In this document: positions 52,177 through 61,704 of the stretch, piece after piece
Position numbering within the stretch: the stretch's first letter is position 1
Layout: each line of letters begins with the position of its first letter
Assembly (NCBI RefSeq): GCF_004339595.1
Contig: NZ_SMFU01000015.1
Location: forward strand, 62,001 to 126,000
Reading direction: 5' to 3'
DNA length: 64,000 nucleotides
DNA from: Marinobacterium mangrovicola
GTDB lineage: Bacteria > Pseudomonadota > Gammaproteobacteria > Pseudomonadales > Balneatricaceae
Translations under genes and position numbers: made by a program
Notes under the pieces: generated by a model
Seen by the model: the letters and a program-made list of their open reading frames with translations, nothing else
What the model was told of the DNA's origin: nothing
Database searches by the model: none

Positions 52177-53601
52177 TTAACCGAACCAGCCGTGGATAAA
52201 CCAGCCACCGCTGCTGTCGCGGAACACCCAGCCACAGCGGCCATCGGGCCAGCGGGCGACATAATAGTCACGCGTGACCGGCCCATCCCACCAGCCGCTG
52301 CTGACCCGCTCAGGGCCACGCAGCCAATGCAGTGTGCGCTGGTCGCTGGGGGCCAGGCGCTGCGGCCTGGTTAGCAGCCAGCCCGGTCGGACCAGACCCA
52401 CAGGCAGTGTATCTCTACCGCCTGCTGCTGTTTTTCCGGCCGTTTTTTCTGCTGTAACTCCGAGCAGGGTATTGGCCCGTTCCGGCCGATGATCCGCGCA
52501 CCAGCCCAGCGGCTGCACCGACTCCGCTCCCAGGCGGCTGCGCAGACGGCTGATCAGTTCCGCCGGTGTGGTCTGCGCCTGGGCCGGTGCAAACAGATCA
52601 GCATTGTGCGCCTTTTGGCCCTGCCCCTCTTCCGCCTCAAGCTGCAGCGCCAGTACCGGGGCTTTGAGCTTTTCACGCTCCAGCTGCAAACGGCAGAGCT
52701 CCAGCCAGTGCGCCGCCGACGCTGTGCCCGCGGCATGGCCGATTGTCAGCTGCTGTCCACCACCCTCGCGCTGGTAAAGCGCAATATGCAGCTGGCTGAC
52801 CTGCTGCTGACGGATATGCAGAAACCCTTCCAGCGCTTCCAGCAGACGCCGCAACGGAAACAGCAGTCCCTGGCTGTGGATAATTTCAGCGGCCAGCTCC
52901 ACTTTTTGCCGGAAACGCTCCGGTGGAATAAAGGGTTCCGGCAGTGCTGCGCCCGGTTCGACGATCTTTTCCAGCTCCCGTAGCAGTGGCTGGCCAAAGC
53001 GCTGCGCCAGCTCGTTACGCGGCAGTTTCAGCAGATCACCCAGGGTGCGTAAACCCACGCCTCTGAGCTGTTCGCTCTGTTTCGCCGGCAGCGCCAGCTG
53101 GCCGATCTCCAGCCCATGCAAACGAGCCCACCAGCGTTCAGTATTCCCCTCGGTCCAGCTCTGCACACGAGCCAGCAGCTCAGCGCCTCGGGCGGTTTCC
53201 CCCACCGCCATGCGGGCGTTGTAGCCGTTACGTTTCAGGCTCGCAGACAACTGATCCAGCAGCGCTTCCAGGCCGCCGAAATAGTGCAGCATGCTGGCGA
53301 TCTCCAGCAGCAGCGAACGCGGCGGGCAGACACTGATACGGGCGCTGAAGCCCCCGGCCCAGAGCGCCAGCTGCTCAAGACTCTGGCGCAGACGCGCTTC
53401 ATCGGTTTCCAGCAGAGTGAGTTCTGGGCTCAGCGCCAGCGCGGTAGCCAACGCCTGACCGCTTTTAACCCCTGCAGCCTCTGCCACCGGATTACCCAGC
53501 AGAATCCGCTGCCGGTTATCCAGCAGTGCCTGGGGTTTATCCTGCGGCAGGCCATGCAGCTCCAGCGCCAACCAGGGAAAGTGAATAGCAAGCCAGCGCA
53601 T
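52177..53601 (-). CDS. imuB: ImuB, inactive Y-family polymerase-like mutasome subunit
   Basis: This 474-aa protein begins Met-Arg-Trp-Leu-Ala-Ile-His-Phe-Pro-Trp-Leu-Ala-Leu-Glu, the ImuB signature, without the acidic residues expected in an active Y-family polymerase. A C-terminal segment is thought to bind the beta clamp and ImuA/DnaE2. It is 1 nt after imuA, so both are transcribed together from the LexA-box promoter at 54242. Confidence 0.93.
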   Translation of the reverse strand: MRWLAIHFPWLALELHGLPQDKPQALLDNRQRILLGNPVAEAAGVKSGQALATALALSPELTLLETDEARLRQSLEQLALWAGGFSARISVCPPRSLLLEIASMLHYFGGLEALLDQLSASLKRNGYNARMAVGETARGAELLARVQSWTEGNTERWWARLHGLEIGQLALPAKQSEQLRGVGLRTLGDLLKLPRNELAQRFGQPLLRELEKIVEPGAALPEPFIPPERFRQKVELAAEIIHSQGLLFPLRRLLEALEGFLHIRQQQVSQLHIALYQREGGGQQLTIGHAAGTASAAHWLELCRLQLEREKLKAPVLALQLEAEEGQGQKAHNADLFAPAQAQTTPAELISRLRSRLGAESVQPLGWCADHRPERANTLLGVTAEKTAGKTAAGGRDTLPVGLVRPGWLLTRPQRLAPSDQRTLHWLRGPERVSSGWWDGPVTRDYYVARWPDGRCGWVFRDSSGGWFIHGWFG

Positions 53602-53602
53602 C

Positions 53603-54229
53603 TCAGATCACCGCGGGCAGATCCACGGCTGCCGCAGGCAGCGGCCAGCCGCCGCGGCGCTTCAGCAGGGCAATTTCAGCACCCCTATCGCTGGAATCCA
53701 GGTGCAGACGGTAAGCCGCGGGGGAGGATTGCGAGCGCACCGAATCCGGCCGCATGATCAGCCCCAGGCCGCCACCTGTCTGGGCCGCCAGCTGTAGCCG
53801 CCTCAATGCCGGGGTGGTCACCTGCTCGCCCAGCCAACTCAACACCAGCGGTGCGCAACCACTTTTCAGCGCCTGCTCAATCGCCCAGAGTCGCTCCTTG
53901 AGCGAGTGGGTGCGTACCAGTTGCTGGGTTTCCGGCCGGATATCGGCCTGCAGAAATGACAGAGCACAGGGCTGATGCGGCGGATCGATCCAGAACACCG
54001 GGCGCTCCGGTGCCGCACGCCGCAGTAGCGGCCAGAGCAGGCGCAGCTCACCACGCCCTTCCCCACTCTGCAGCAGCTCTATCAGCTGCCCTTTCAGCCA
54101 GCCGCCGCCCAGGCGGGCATCCAGTTCAGGATAGCCGCTGGATTCCAGCGCCTCCGCCTGAATCCCCGCATCCTGGGCACCCCGCCATAGCTGTCCCTGC
54201 TCCATTAATTGAACCAGAGCCATAATCAC
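53603..54229 (-). CDS. imuA: ImuA, RecA-like mutasome accessory protein
   Basis: This 208-aa protein has Asp-Ala-Arg-Leu-Gly-Gly-Gly-Trp followed by Gly-Gln-Leu-Ile-Glu-Leu, the P-loop-like beginning of ImuA/SulA-type proteins related to RecA. The C-terminus is typical (Leu-Pro-Ala-Ala-Ala-Val-Asp-Leu). It couples the mutasome to the RecA-type filament. Start could also be Met 54223. The LexA box lies 12 nt upstream of the start. Confidence 0.9.
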   Translation of the reverse strand: MIMALVQLMEQGQLWRGAQDAGIQAEALESSGYPELDARLGGGWLKGQLIELLQSGEGRGELRLLWPLLRRAAPERPVFWIDPPHQPCALSFLQADIRPETQQLVRTHSLKERLWAIEQALKSGCAPLVLSWLGEQVTTPALRRLQLAAQTGGGLGLIMRPDSVRSQSSPAAYRLHLDSSDRGAEIALLKRRGGWPLPAAAVDLPAVI

Positions 54230-54241
54230 AACCTCAAAATA

Positions 54242-54257
54242 CTGTATATTTAACCAG
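54242..54257. promoter_or_regulatory. LexA (SOS) box of imuAB
   Basis: CTG-N10-CAG as CTGTATATTTAACCAG within AAAATACTG...CAGTATTTT, just before the imuA start. Confidence 0.9.
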
Positions 54258-54308
54258 TATTTTGAGACAAAAACGCAGGCTTCTCAAGCGGGCAGAATCA
54301 ACCTGCTT

Positions 54309-55211
54309 TTATTCGCCATTGAGTTGCTGGCTCAACCAGCCGTGAAACTGCTGCACCCCGGGCGTCCGGCTCCGGTAAGGCGGTACCAGGAAATAGAAGC
54401 CGTAACCGCTGTGGTAGCTGATCCCCAATGGATTGATCACCTCGCCGGCCGCCAGCGCGTCCGACGCCATAAAATCAGGCACCAGAGCAATACCCTGACG
54501 CTGCCGCGCCGCTTCCAGCGACATATAGAAATGTTCAAAACCGTGGTTGTAACGCGGTTGCATCTCGCGTGGCTCCAGCCCCGTCACCTCATTCAGGAAC
54601 TGACGCCAGAGCTGGGGACGGGTGGTGTGCTGCAGCAGCGGATGCTGCAGCAGATCGATCGGTTTTTCGATCGGCATCTCCCGCAACAGATCGGGATGAA
54701 TCACCGCCACCAGCTCTTCCTCGCGCAGCAGGACCGAGTGTTCGTGGCTCAGCGACAGCGGCAGACAGCGGATCGCCATATCCGCCTCCGAGTCACGAAA
54801 GTTGAACTCACCATCGCCACTGAGCATCGCCAGCTTCAGCTCGGGAATCGCTTCGCGCAGGGCATCCAGCCGCGGAATCAGCCAAAGATTGCTGAACGAA
54901 GGCGTCAGGTTCAGCGTCAATGAACTGGATTCATGGGCACGCTGCTGCAGCTGCGCGGTGGCCGACTGGATCTTCTCGATCGCCTGGGAGATGGCCGGCA
55001 GATACTGACGCCCCGCTTCGGTGAGCACCAGGCCGGATGGCGAGCGATCGAACAGCGGCTGTTCCAGGTACTGCTCCAGCAGCTGGATCTGCTTGCTGAC
55101 CGCTCCCTGGGTCACACACAGCTCCCGCGCGGCGCGCGAAAAGCTGAGACGACGCGCCGCCACCTCGAAGGTACGCAATGCGTTGAGTGGTGGTAAGGAT
55201 CCCGGCATCAA
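54309..55211 (-). CDS. LysR-family transcriptional regulator (GcvA-like)
   Basis: This 300-aa protein has the N-terminal HTH Leu-Ser-Phe-Ser-Arg-Ala-Ala-Arg-Glu-Leu-Cys-Val-Thr-Gln-Gly-Ala-Val-Ser. The effector domain starts Leu-Thr-Leu-Asn-Leu-Thr-Pro-Ser-Phe. GcvA-type features are Asn-Ala-Leu-Arg-Thr-Phe-Glu-Val-Ala-Ala-Arg and Pro-Leu-Leu-Gln-His-Thr. It is divergent from the aminotransferase gene by 149 nt, the normal arrangement for a LysR regulator of the adjacent operon. The inducer may be the amino substrate of the pathway. Confidence 0.88.
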   Translation of the reverse strand: MMPGSLPPLNALRTFEVAARRLSFSRAARELCVTQGAVSKQIQLLEQYLEQPLFDRSPSGLVLTEAGRQYLPAISQAIEKIQSATAQLQQRAHESSSLTLNLTPSFSNLWLIPRLDALREAIPELKLAMLSGDGEFNFRDSEADMAIRCLPLSLSHEHSVLLREEELVAVIHPDLLREMPIEKPIDLLQHPLLQHTTRPQLWRQFLNEVTGLEPREMQPRYNHGFEHFYMSLEAARQRQGIALVPDFMASDALAAGEVINPLGISYHSGYGFYFLVPPYRSRTPGVQQFHGWLSQQLNGE

Positions 55212-55360
55212 ACCTCCAGCAAAAAGTGCGGGCGGCAGGCGGCACGAAGAACCGCTACACCCTATGAGTTTTTGTCATACCCCCTGAGAATATATCGTTT
55301 GTTGCCACTGCATAAGCAACCTTTAATGCAGGAGACGCAACAACATTAATCAGGTGCATC

Positions 55361-56713
55361 GTGACCCAGGTATTCCACCGCCATTGTCACTCCGATCTTC
55401 CTTTCGCCACCCGTGGCGAGGGAGCTTACATCTATGACCAGTCAGGCAAGGCCTATCTCGACGCCAGCGGTGGCGCCGCCGTCTCCTGCCTCGGCCATAA
55501 CCACGCCGGTGTCCGGGCCGCACTGCATGCGCAGATCGACCAGCTCGCCTATGCCCACAGCTCATTCTTTACCACCGAGGTGGCGGAGAATCTGGCCAGC
55601 CGCCTGACCGACAAGGCGCCAGGCTCACTGAACCACGTCTATTTTGTCAGCGGCGGTTCCGAAGCGGTGGAGTCCGCCCTGAAACTGGCACGGCAGTACT
55701 TTGTTGAAACCGGCGAACCGCAGCGCACCCGTTTTATCGCCCGCCGGCAGAGCTACCACGGAAATACCCTCGGCGCGCTGGCCGTGGGCGGTAACGCCTG
55801 GCGTCGCGCGCCCTTTTCGCCGCTGCTGATGCCCGCCGAACATATCGCGCCCTGCTATCCCTATCGCGACCAGCAGCCGGACGAATCGCTGCACGATTAC
55901 GGCCAGCGCGTTGCCAATGAGCTGGAGCAGCGCCTGCTCACCGTTGGCCCGGAAACCGTGATCGCCTTTATTGCCGAACCGGTGGTCGGTGCCACCGCCG
56001 GGGCGCTGGCTCCGGTCGAAGGCTATTACAAGCGGATCCGAGAGATCTGCGACCGCTACGGCATCCTGCTGATCCTCGATGAAGTGATGTGCGGCATGGG
56101 ACGCACCGGCACCCTGTTCGCCCATGAGCAGGACGGAATCGAGGCGGATCTCGTCACCATCGCCAAGGGCCTCGGCGCAGGCTACCAGCCTATCGGCGCG
56201 ATGCTGGCCTCGGACCGTATCTACGATGCAATCTCCGAGGGTTCCGGATTTTTCCAGCATGGCCATACCTATATGGCCCACGCCACCGCCATGGCGGGTT
56301 CTCTGGCGGTGATGGATGCATTCGAGAAAGACGGCGTTCTTGCCCGGGTGGCTCCCATGGGCGAGGCACTGGATCAGCGTTTGCGCAACCGTTTTGGCGA
56401 CCATCCCCATGTGGGCGATATCCGCGGTCGCGGCCTGTTCCAGGCGCTGGAGCTTGTGCATAACCGCGACAGCAAAAAGCCGTTCGACTCGCGCTCAAAA
56501 CTGGACAAGCGGATCAAGGCTGAGGCGATGCAGCTGGGCCTGATGTGCTACCCGATGGCGGGTACTATCGATGGTCAGCGCGGCCACCATATTCTGTTGG
56601 CGCCGCCTTTTATCATTAACGAGGAGCAGCTCGACGAGCTCACCGACAAGCTCTACCAGGCGGTGGATAAGATCACCCGCGAGGCGCTTAAGGAGTATCC
56701 GGATGCGGGATGA
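55361..56713 (+). CDS. Class III PLP-dependent aminotransferase
   Basis: This 450-aa fold-type I aminotransferase has Gly-Gly-Ser-Glu-Ala-Val-Glu-Ser-Ala-Leu (cofactor phosphate loop), Asp-Glu-Val-Met-Cys-Gly-Met-Gly-Arg-Thr-Gly, and the PLP lysine in Ile-Ala-Lys-Gly-Leu-Gly-Ala-Gly-Tyr. It belongs to the omega/beta-amino acid transaminase group. It overlaps the BKACE gene by 11 nt, so their steps are probably sequential: the aminotransferase would give a beta-keto acid which BKACE then cleaves. GTG is the likely start. Confidence 0.9.
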   Translation: MTQVFHRHCHSDLPFATRGEGAYIYDQSGKAYLDASGGAAVSCLGHNHAGVRAALHAQIDQLAYAHSSFFTTEVAENLASRLTDKAPGSLNHVYFVSGGSEAVESALKLARQYFVETGEPQRTRFIARRQSYHGNTLGALAVGGNAWRRAPFSPLLMPAEHIAPCYPYRDQQPDESLHDYGQRVANELEQRLLTVGPETVIAFIAEPVVGATAGALAPVEGYYKRIREICDRYGILLILDEVMCGMGRTGTLFAHEQDGIEADLVTIAKGLGAGYQPIGAMLASDRIYDAISEGSGFFQHGHTYMAHATAMAGSLAVMDAFEKDGVLARVAPMGEALDQRLRNRFGDHPHVGDIRGRGLFQALELVHNRDSKKPFDSRSKLDKRIKAEAMQLGLMCYPMAGTIDGQRGHHILLAPPFIINEEQLDELTDKLYQAVDKITREALKEYPDAG

Positions 56714-57530
56714 TGAGCGTCTGATCATCGTGGCACCCAACGGTGCCCGTCGGACTCACCAGGATCACCCGGCACTGCCCGTCACTCCGGAGGAGATCGC
56801 CGATACTGTGGCCGCCTGTGCCGAGGCCGGTGCGGCGATGGTGCACCTGCATGCGCGTACCCCCAATGGGGAGCACTCCCTGGAGATCAGCGACAATATT
56901 GCCGTGCTTGAAGAGGTGCGTCGGCGAGTCGGCGACCGGGTGATTATTCAGGTCACCACCGAGGCCGTGGGCCGCTATCAACCGGCCCAGCAGATGGCAC
57001 TGATCCGCGCTCTGGAACCCGAGGCAGCTTCCTTTGCCTTGCGTGAGCTGATTCCCTCACCGGAGTATGAAGCCGGTGCCGCCGAGTTTTTCCACTGGTG
57101 CGCCGAGCGCAATATCCTCGCCCAGTACATCCTCTATTCCGAACAGGACCTGCTCTACTACCTGAGCCTGATCGAACGGGAGCTACTGCCCAAACAGCGT
57201 CATCACCTGTTATTTGTGCTGGGGCGCTACGCCACCGACCAGCAATCCACGCCGGACGACCTGCTTCCTTTCACAGCCCTGCTACCGCGTCTGCACGGCC
57301 GCCGCTGGGCCGTTTGCGCCTTCGGCGCCAGGGAACAGGAGTGCCTGTTGAGCGCCGCTCAACTGGGTGGCGATCTGCGTGTCGGCTTCGAAAATAATCT
57401 GCAGGCTGCCAACGGCGAACTGGCGAGCAGCAACGCCGACCAGGTATACAGCCTCGTCACGGCACTGAAAGCGCGTGGTTTAAGCCCGGTCAACGTCAAT
57501 TCCCTGCGTTGCGACCCGGAAATACTGTAG
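56703..57530 (+). CDS. BKACE family enzyme (3-keto-5-aminohexanoate cleavage-like, DUF849)
   Basis: This 275-aa TIM-barrel protein has the metal motif Met-Val-His-Leu-His-Ala-Arg-Thr and, near the C-terminus, Val-Gly-Phe-Glu-Asn-Asn-Leu, the Glu ligand. BKACE enzymes cleave a beta-keto acid with acetyl-CoA to acetoacetate and a new acyl-CoA. The start ATG 56703 overlaps the aminotransferase gene by 11 nt. The amino compound used by this version is unknown. Confidence 0.9.
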   Translation: MRDDERLIIVAPNGARRTHQDHPALPVTPEEIADTVAACAEAGAAMVHLHARTPNGEHSLEISDNIAVLEEVRRRVGDRVIIQVTTEAVGRYQPAQQMALIRALEPEAASFALRELIPSPEYEAGAAEFFHWCAERNILAQYILYSEQDLLYYLSLIERELLPKQRHHLLFVLGRYATDQQSTPDDLLPFTALLPRLHGRRWAVCAFGAREQECLLSAAQLGGDLRVGFENNLQAANGELASSNADQVYSLVTALKARGLSPVNVNSLRCDPEIL

Positions 57531-57595
57531 AGAAAAACCCCAAACCTGAACTAGACTGAAATTCATATTCAGTAGAGCAAACCAAGGAGAGACGC

Positions 57596-58561
57596 ATGAA
57601 GAAGATTAAATCAGCCCTGATCGGCGCCGGCCTCACGGCCATGATGAGCGCCACCGCAGTGCAGGCGCAGGATTTCATCACCATCGGTACCGGCGGTGTA
57701 ACCGGCGTTTACTACCCGACCGGTGGCGCCATCTGTCGACTCGTTAACAAGGATCGTGCGGAACACGGTATTCGCTGCTCGGTAGAAAGTACCGGTGGTT
57801 CTGTTTACAACATCAACACCATCCGGGCAGGTGAACTGGACATGGGCGTGGCCCAGTCTGACTGGCAGTATCACGCCTACAACGGCACCAGCCAGTTTGA
57901 AGAAGCTGGCCCGTTCAAGGAACTGCGTGCGGTATTCTCCGTTCATCCCGAGCCGTTCACCGTAGTGGCCCGTGCCGACGCCGGTATCAAGACCTTTGAT
58001 GACCTCAAGGGTAAGCGCGTTAACGTGGGTAACCCGGGCTCCGGCCAGCGCGGTACCATGGAAGTGCTGATGGATGCCAAAGGCTGGACCATGGATGACT
58101 TCACCCTGGCCTCTGAACTGAAAGCCGCCGAACAGTCCAAAGCCCTGTGCGACAACAAAATTGATGCGATGGTCTACACCGTCGGCCACCCGAGTGGTTC
58201 CATCAAGGAAGCAACCACCTCCTGCGACAGCGTTATCGTTGAAGTAGCCGGTCCTACCGTACAGATGCTGGTCGATGAAAACCCGTTCTACCGTGTAGCC
58301 ACCATCCCGGGCGGCATGTACAACGGTACAGATGAAGACGTGCAGACCTTTGGTGTCGGCGCGACCTTTATCTCCTCTTCCAATGTCGATGCAAACCTGG
58401 TTTACCACACCGTGAAGGCCGTGTTTGAAAACTTCGATACCTTCAAGAAGCTGCACCCGGCGTTCGCCAACCTGAAGAAGGAAGAGATGATCAGCGACGG
58501 CCTTTCAGCTCCGCTGCATGAAGGTGCTATCAAGTACTACAAAGAAGCGGGTCTGATGTAA
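57596..58561 (+). CDS. TAXI-type TRAP transporter substrate-binding protein
   Basis: This 321-aa periplasmic protein has a signal peptide (ending Val-Gln-Ala-Gln-Asp) and the TAXI family start [15 protein letters not shown]. An [12 protein letters not shown] loop follows. It captures an organic solute for the TRAP permease downstream. The gene before the permease ends at a strong hairpin that may lower permease expression relative to this protein. Confidence 0.92.
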   Translation: MKKIKSALIGAGLTAMMSATAVQAQDFITIGTGGVTGVYYPTGGAICRLVNKDRAEHGIRCSVESTGGSVYNINTIRAGELDMGVAQSDWQYHAYNGTSQFEEAGPFKELRAVFSVHPEPFTVVARADAGIKTFDDLKGKRVNVGNPGSGQRGTMEVLMDAKGWTMDDFTLASELKAAEQSKALCDNKIDAMVYTVGHPSGSIKEATTSCDSVIVEVAGPTVQMLVDENPFYRVATIPGGMYNGTDEDVQTFGVGATFISSSNVDANLVYHTVKAVFENFDTFKKLHPAFANLKKEEMISDGLSAPLHEGAIKYYKEAGLM

Positions 58562-58590
58562 GCCACTGCGAATCCTTCGCAACGGAATAA

Positions 58591-58620
58591 GGGAACGGGG
58601 CCCAGCCCCGTTCCCGTTTC
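58591..58620 (+). terminator. Attenuator hairpin between the TRAP binding protein and permease genes
   Basis: GGGAACGGGG (58591-58600) and CCCCGTTCCC (58606-58615) form a perfect 10-bp stem with a 5-nt loop, followed by GTTTC. It lies between two genes of the same operon, so partial termination would give more binding protein than permease. Confidence 0.75.
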
Positions 58621-58646
58621 TTATCTGTTTTTAAAAGGAGCTGCGC

Positions 58647-61259
58647 ATGGTCAAGGAAAGTACGTCAGATACCGATAACTCAAATCCAGATAGCTCAAAT
58701 CCTGATAATAAGGCGATCGAGGAGCTCCTTAACTCGGAGACAGGCAGCCGTACCCTATCCGGATTTATGAACAAGCTGGTGGTCGGGCTGTTGATCGCCT
58801 GGTCGCTGTTTCAACTCTGGTACGCCTCCCCCCTGCCGTTCATGCTCAACTTCGGCACACTGAACGAGGACCAGGCGAAGTTTATCCATCTGGCGTTTGC
58901 CACTTTTCTTGCCTTCTCGCTGTTCCCGGCCACACGACGTTCAAGCCATACGTCGATAACGCCGCTGGATTTTCTGTTCGGTATAGGCGCAGCCGCATCC
59001 TGCCTCTACCTGCTCATTTTCCGTGACTCGCTGGCACAGCGTATCGGCGCACCGACCACCACCGATGTGGTGATCGCCGTGATCGGCATGCTGACCCTGC
59101 TGGAAGCCACTCGTCGCGCCCTCGGCCCGCCACTGCTGGTGGTTGCCGTGGTGTTTCTCGCGTTCACATTCGGCGGCCAGTACATGCCGGATGTTATCGC
59201 CCACAAGGGGGCAAGCCTTAACAAGGTGGCCTCTCATCAATGGCTGACTACCGAAGGCGTGTTCGGTGTCGCGCTGGGCGTTTCCACCGCGTTCGTATTC
59301 CTGTTCGTATTGCTTGGTGCCCTGCTCGACAAGGCCGGTGCCGGTAACTACCTGATCAAGGTTTCCTTCTCACTGCTCGGTCACATGCGCGGCGGCCCCG
59401 CCAAGGCGGCAGTCGTCGCATCAGGCCTGAGCGGCATCATCTCCGGTTCATCCATCGCCAACGTGGTGACCACCGGTACGTTCACCATTCCGCTGATGAA
59501 GCGGGTGGGCTTCCCCGCCACCAAGGCCGGTGCCGTAGAGGTGGCCGCCTCCACCAATGGACAGCTGACGCCACCGATCATGGGTGCTGCCGCCTTCCTG
59601 ATGGTGGAGTATGTGGGGATTCCCTATATCGAGGTGATCAAGCACGCCATTCTGCCGTCGCTGATCTCCTATATCGCGCTGATCTATATCGTTCACCTTG
59701 AGGCACTCAAGCTGAACATGAAAGGGATCGAGCGGCTGCATAAGCCGACCGCTGCCCAACGCATGCTCTCCTGGATGACAACCACGGTGATCATGCTGGT
59801 GCTCGGCGCCCTGGTTTACTACGGCTCCACCTTCCTGGAATCGACCCTGGGCGGTGTCGGCTACCTGGTCATGCTGGCCGTAATTGTGATTGGTTACTTC
59901 CTGCTGCTGAAACTGTCTGCCAGTTACCCGGACCTGAAAGAGGATGACTCCAGCATCGAGCTCGACCATCTGCCGGAACCCCGCCCGACCGTCTTCTCGG
60001 GACTCTATTTTGGTCTGCCAATCGTTGTACTGCTCTGGGCGCTGGCGGTAAAACAGTACTCACCGCAGCAGTCAGCCTTTTACGCGGTGGCCTTCCTGAT
60101 CGCAGTGGTACTGACCCACCGCCCTATCAAGGCCTGGTTCCGCGGTGAAGCGGACTGGGCAGGCCAGTTTAAAGTCTGCTGGAATGACTTTATCGACGGC
60201 CTGATCGCTGGTGCCCGCAACATGGTGGGTATAGGTATCGCCACCGCTGCCGCCGGTATTATCGTCGGTACCGTCACGCTGACTGGCCTGGGCCAGATGA
60301 TGACGGAGTTCGTCGAGTTTATCTCCGGCGGTAATCTGATTCTGATTCTGATCTTTACGGCGATTATCTGCATCATCCTCGGCATGGGGCTCCCGACCAC
60401 GGCCAACTACATCGTGGTGTCCACGCTGATGGCGCCGGTGATAGTCTCCCTCGGTGCTGAAAACGGGCTCATCGTGCCGTTGATTGCGGTACACCTGTTT
60501 GTGTTCTATTTCGGCATATTGGCGGATGACACGCCGCCCGTGGGGCTGGCCGCCTTCGCGGCGGCAGCCATTGGCCGGGCAGATCCGATCAAAACCGGTA
60601 TTCAGGGTTTCACCTACGATATCCGTACCGCGATCCTGCCGTTCATGTTTATCTTCAATACGCAGCTGCTGCTGATCGGGCTGACTTCGGTGTTTGATCT
60701 GATCGTCACCGTGGTCAGTGCCATCATTGCGATTCTGGTGTTCTCGGCAGCCACTCAAGGCTACTGGTTCGTGAAGACCCGGCTTTGGGAAACCGCTGTA
60801 CTGCTGCTAATCGCGTTCAGTCTGTTCCGGCCCGGCTACTGGTGGGACATGGTCTATCCGCCCTCCACCCACCTGCCGCCGGCGCAACTGGAAACGCAGA
60901 TCTCGCAGCTCAACGCGGGAGAGTTTATTCAGCTGAACTTCCAGGGCATGACCATCGAAGGCGACGAGGTCAGCAAAACCGTGTCGCTGCAGCTCGATGA
61001 CGCCAGCGGTGATGCCACTCAGCGCCTGGAATCACTGGGCCTGATGATGACTCAGGACGGCGACCGCTGGTTAGTGGACCTGGTGGTCTTCGGCAGTCAG
61101 GCTGAACGTTCCGGCGTGGACTTCGGCTGGGAAATTACCGGTATTCAGATGCAAGCGGACCGCCCACCCAAGGAACTGGTATTCATTCCGGCTATCCTGC
61201 TGCTGATCTTTATCGGCTGGCTGCAGAAACGCCGCGAACGTGCCCTCGCCCCGGCTTAA
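58647..61259 (+). CDS. TRAP transporter fused 4TM/12TM permease
   Basis: This 870-aa protein is the fused DctQM form typical of TAXI systems. It has an N-terminal four-helix part (about residues 40-190) and a twelve-helix part with the family segments Gly-Leu-Ser-Gly-Ile-Ile-Ser-Gly-Ser-Ser-Ile-Ala-Asn and Gly-Met-Gly-Leu-Pro-Thr-Thr-Ala-Asn-Tyr. The C-terminal extension (about 700-870) with a soluble domain and a last helix resembles DUF3394. The first 35 residues are Ser/Asp/Asn-rich and cytoplasmic. Ends 13 nt before the USP gene. Confidence 0.92.
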   Translation: MVKESTSDTDNSNPDSSNPDNKAIEELLNSETGSRTLSGFMNKLVVGLLIAWSLFQLWYASPLPFMLNFGTLNEDQAKFIHLAFATFLAFSLFPATRRSSHTSITPLDFLFGIGAAASCLYLLIFRDSLAQRIGAPTTTDVVIAVIGMLTLLEATRRALGPPLLVVAVVFLAFTFGGQYMPDVIAHKGASLNKVASHQWLTTEGVFGVALGVSTAFVFLFVLLGALLDKAGAGNYLIKVSFSLLGHMRGGPAKAAVVASGLSGIISGSSIANVVTTGTFTIPLMKRVGFPATKAGAVEVAASTNGQLTPPIMGAAAFLMVEYVGIPYIEVIKHAILPSLISYIALIYIVHLEALKLNMKGIERLHKPTAAQRMLSWMTTTVIMLVLGALVYYGSTFLESTLGGVGYLVMLAVIVIGYFLLLKLSASYPDLKEDDSSIELDHLPEPRPTVFSGLYFGLPIVVLLWALAVKQYSPQQSAFYAVAFLIAVVLTHRPIKAWFRGEADWAGQFKVCWNDFIDGLIAGARNMVGIGIATAAAGIIVGTVTLTGLGQMMTEFVEFISGGNLILILIFTAIICIILGMGLPTTANYIVVSTLMAPVIVSLGAENGLIVPLIAVHLFVFYFGILADDTPPVGLAAFAAAAIGRADPIKTGIQGFTYDIRTAILPFMFIFNTQLLLIGLTSVFDLIVTVVSAIIAILVFSAATQGYWFVKTRLWETAVLLLIAFSLFRPGYWWDMVYPPSTHLPPAQLETQISQLNAGEFIQLNFQGMTIEGDEVSKTVSLQLDDASGDATQRLESLGLMMTQDGDRWLVDLVVFGSQAERSGVDFGWEITGIQMQADRPPKELVFIPAILLLIFIGWLQKRRERALAPA

Positions 61260-61272
61260 AGGAGATTAAAGA

Positions 61273-61704
61273 ATGTACAACACGATTCTTGTCCCTGTGG
61301 ATCTTTCGGAAGAGGGCTACTCCGATAAAGCGGTAATGCACGCGCTCGAGGTACTGGCTCCCGGCGGCAAACTGGTGCTGTTAACCGTTGTCGCCGGCTA
61401 CCAGATGCCGCTGGTGGGGTCTTATTTCCCCCCCGGCACCTTCGATAAGGCTATGAAATCGATACGCCATCAGCTGGAGGAGTTTGTTGACGAGAAGCTG
61501 CCGTTTGAACGCAAGGACTGCGAGATTCTGGTTGAGGAAGGCAAGCCGGCTGACACCATACTGTCAGTGGCAAAACAGCAGGCAGCGGAGTTGATCGTGA
61601 TGGCCGGTCACAAACACTCTGCCGTTGAGCGAACCGTACTCGGTTCAGTGGCCAACAAGGTTGTCAGCCGTGCCCAAATCCCTGTGCTGGTGATCAAGGG
61701 TTAG
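61273..61704 (+). CDS. Universal stress protein (TRAP-associated, TeaD-like)
   Basis: This 143-aa UspA-fold protein begins Ile-Leu-Val-Pro-Val-Asp-Leu-Ser and ends with the ATP-binding motif Gly-His-Lys-x-Ser-Ala-Val-Glu-Arg-Thr-Val-Leu-Gly-Ser-Val-Ala-Asn. It starts 13 nt after the TRAP permease. TeaD, its counterpart in the Halomonas ectoine TRAP system, binds ATP and damps transport. A similar regulatory role is likely here. Its 3' end overlaps the convergent pgeF by 11 nt. Confidence 0.9.
   Translation: MYNTILVPVDLSEEGYSDKAVMHALEVLAPGGKLVLLTVVAGYQMPLVGSYFPPGTFDKAMKSIRHQLEEFVDEKLPFERKDCEILVEEGKPADTILSVAKQQAAELIVMAGHKHSAVERTVLGSVANKVVSRAQIPVLVIKG

Noticed and set aside
52489-52983. A 164-codon ORF opposite imuB
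   Set aside because: It is a shadow of the imuB coding frame, without a ribosome site or recognisable domain.
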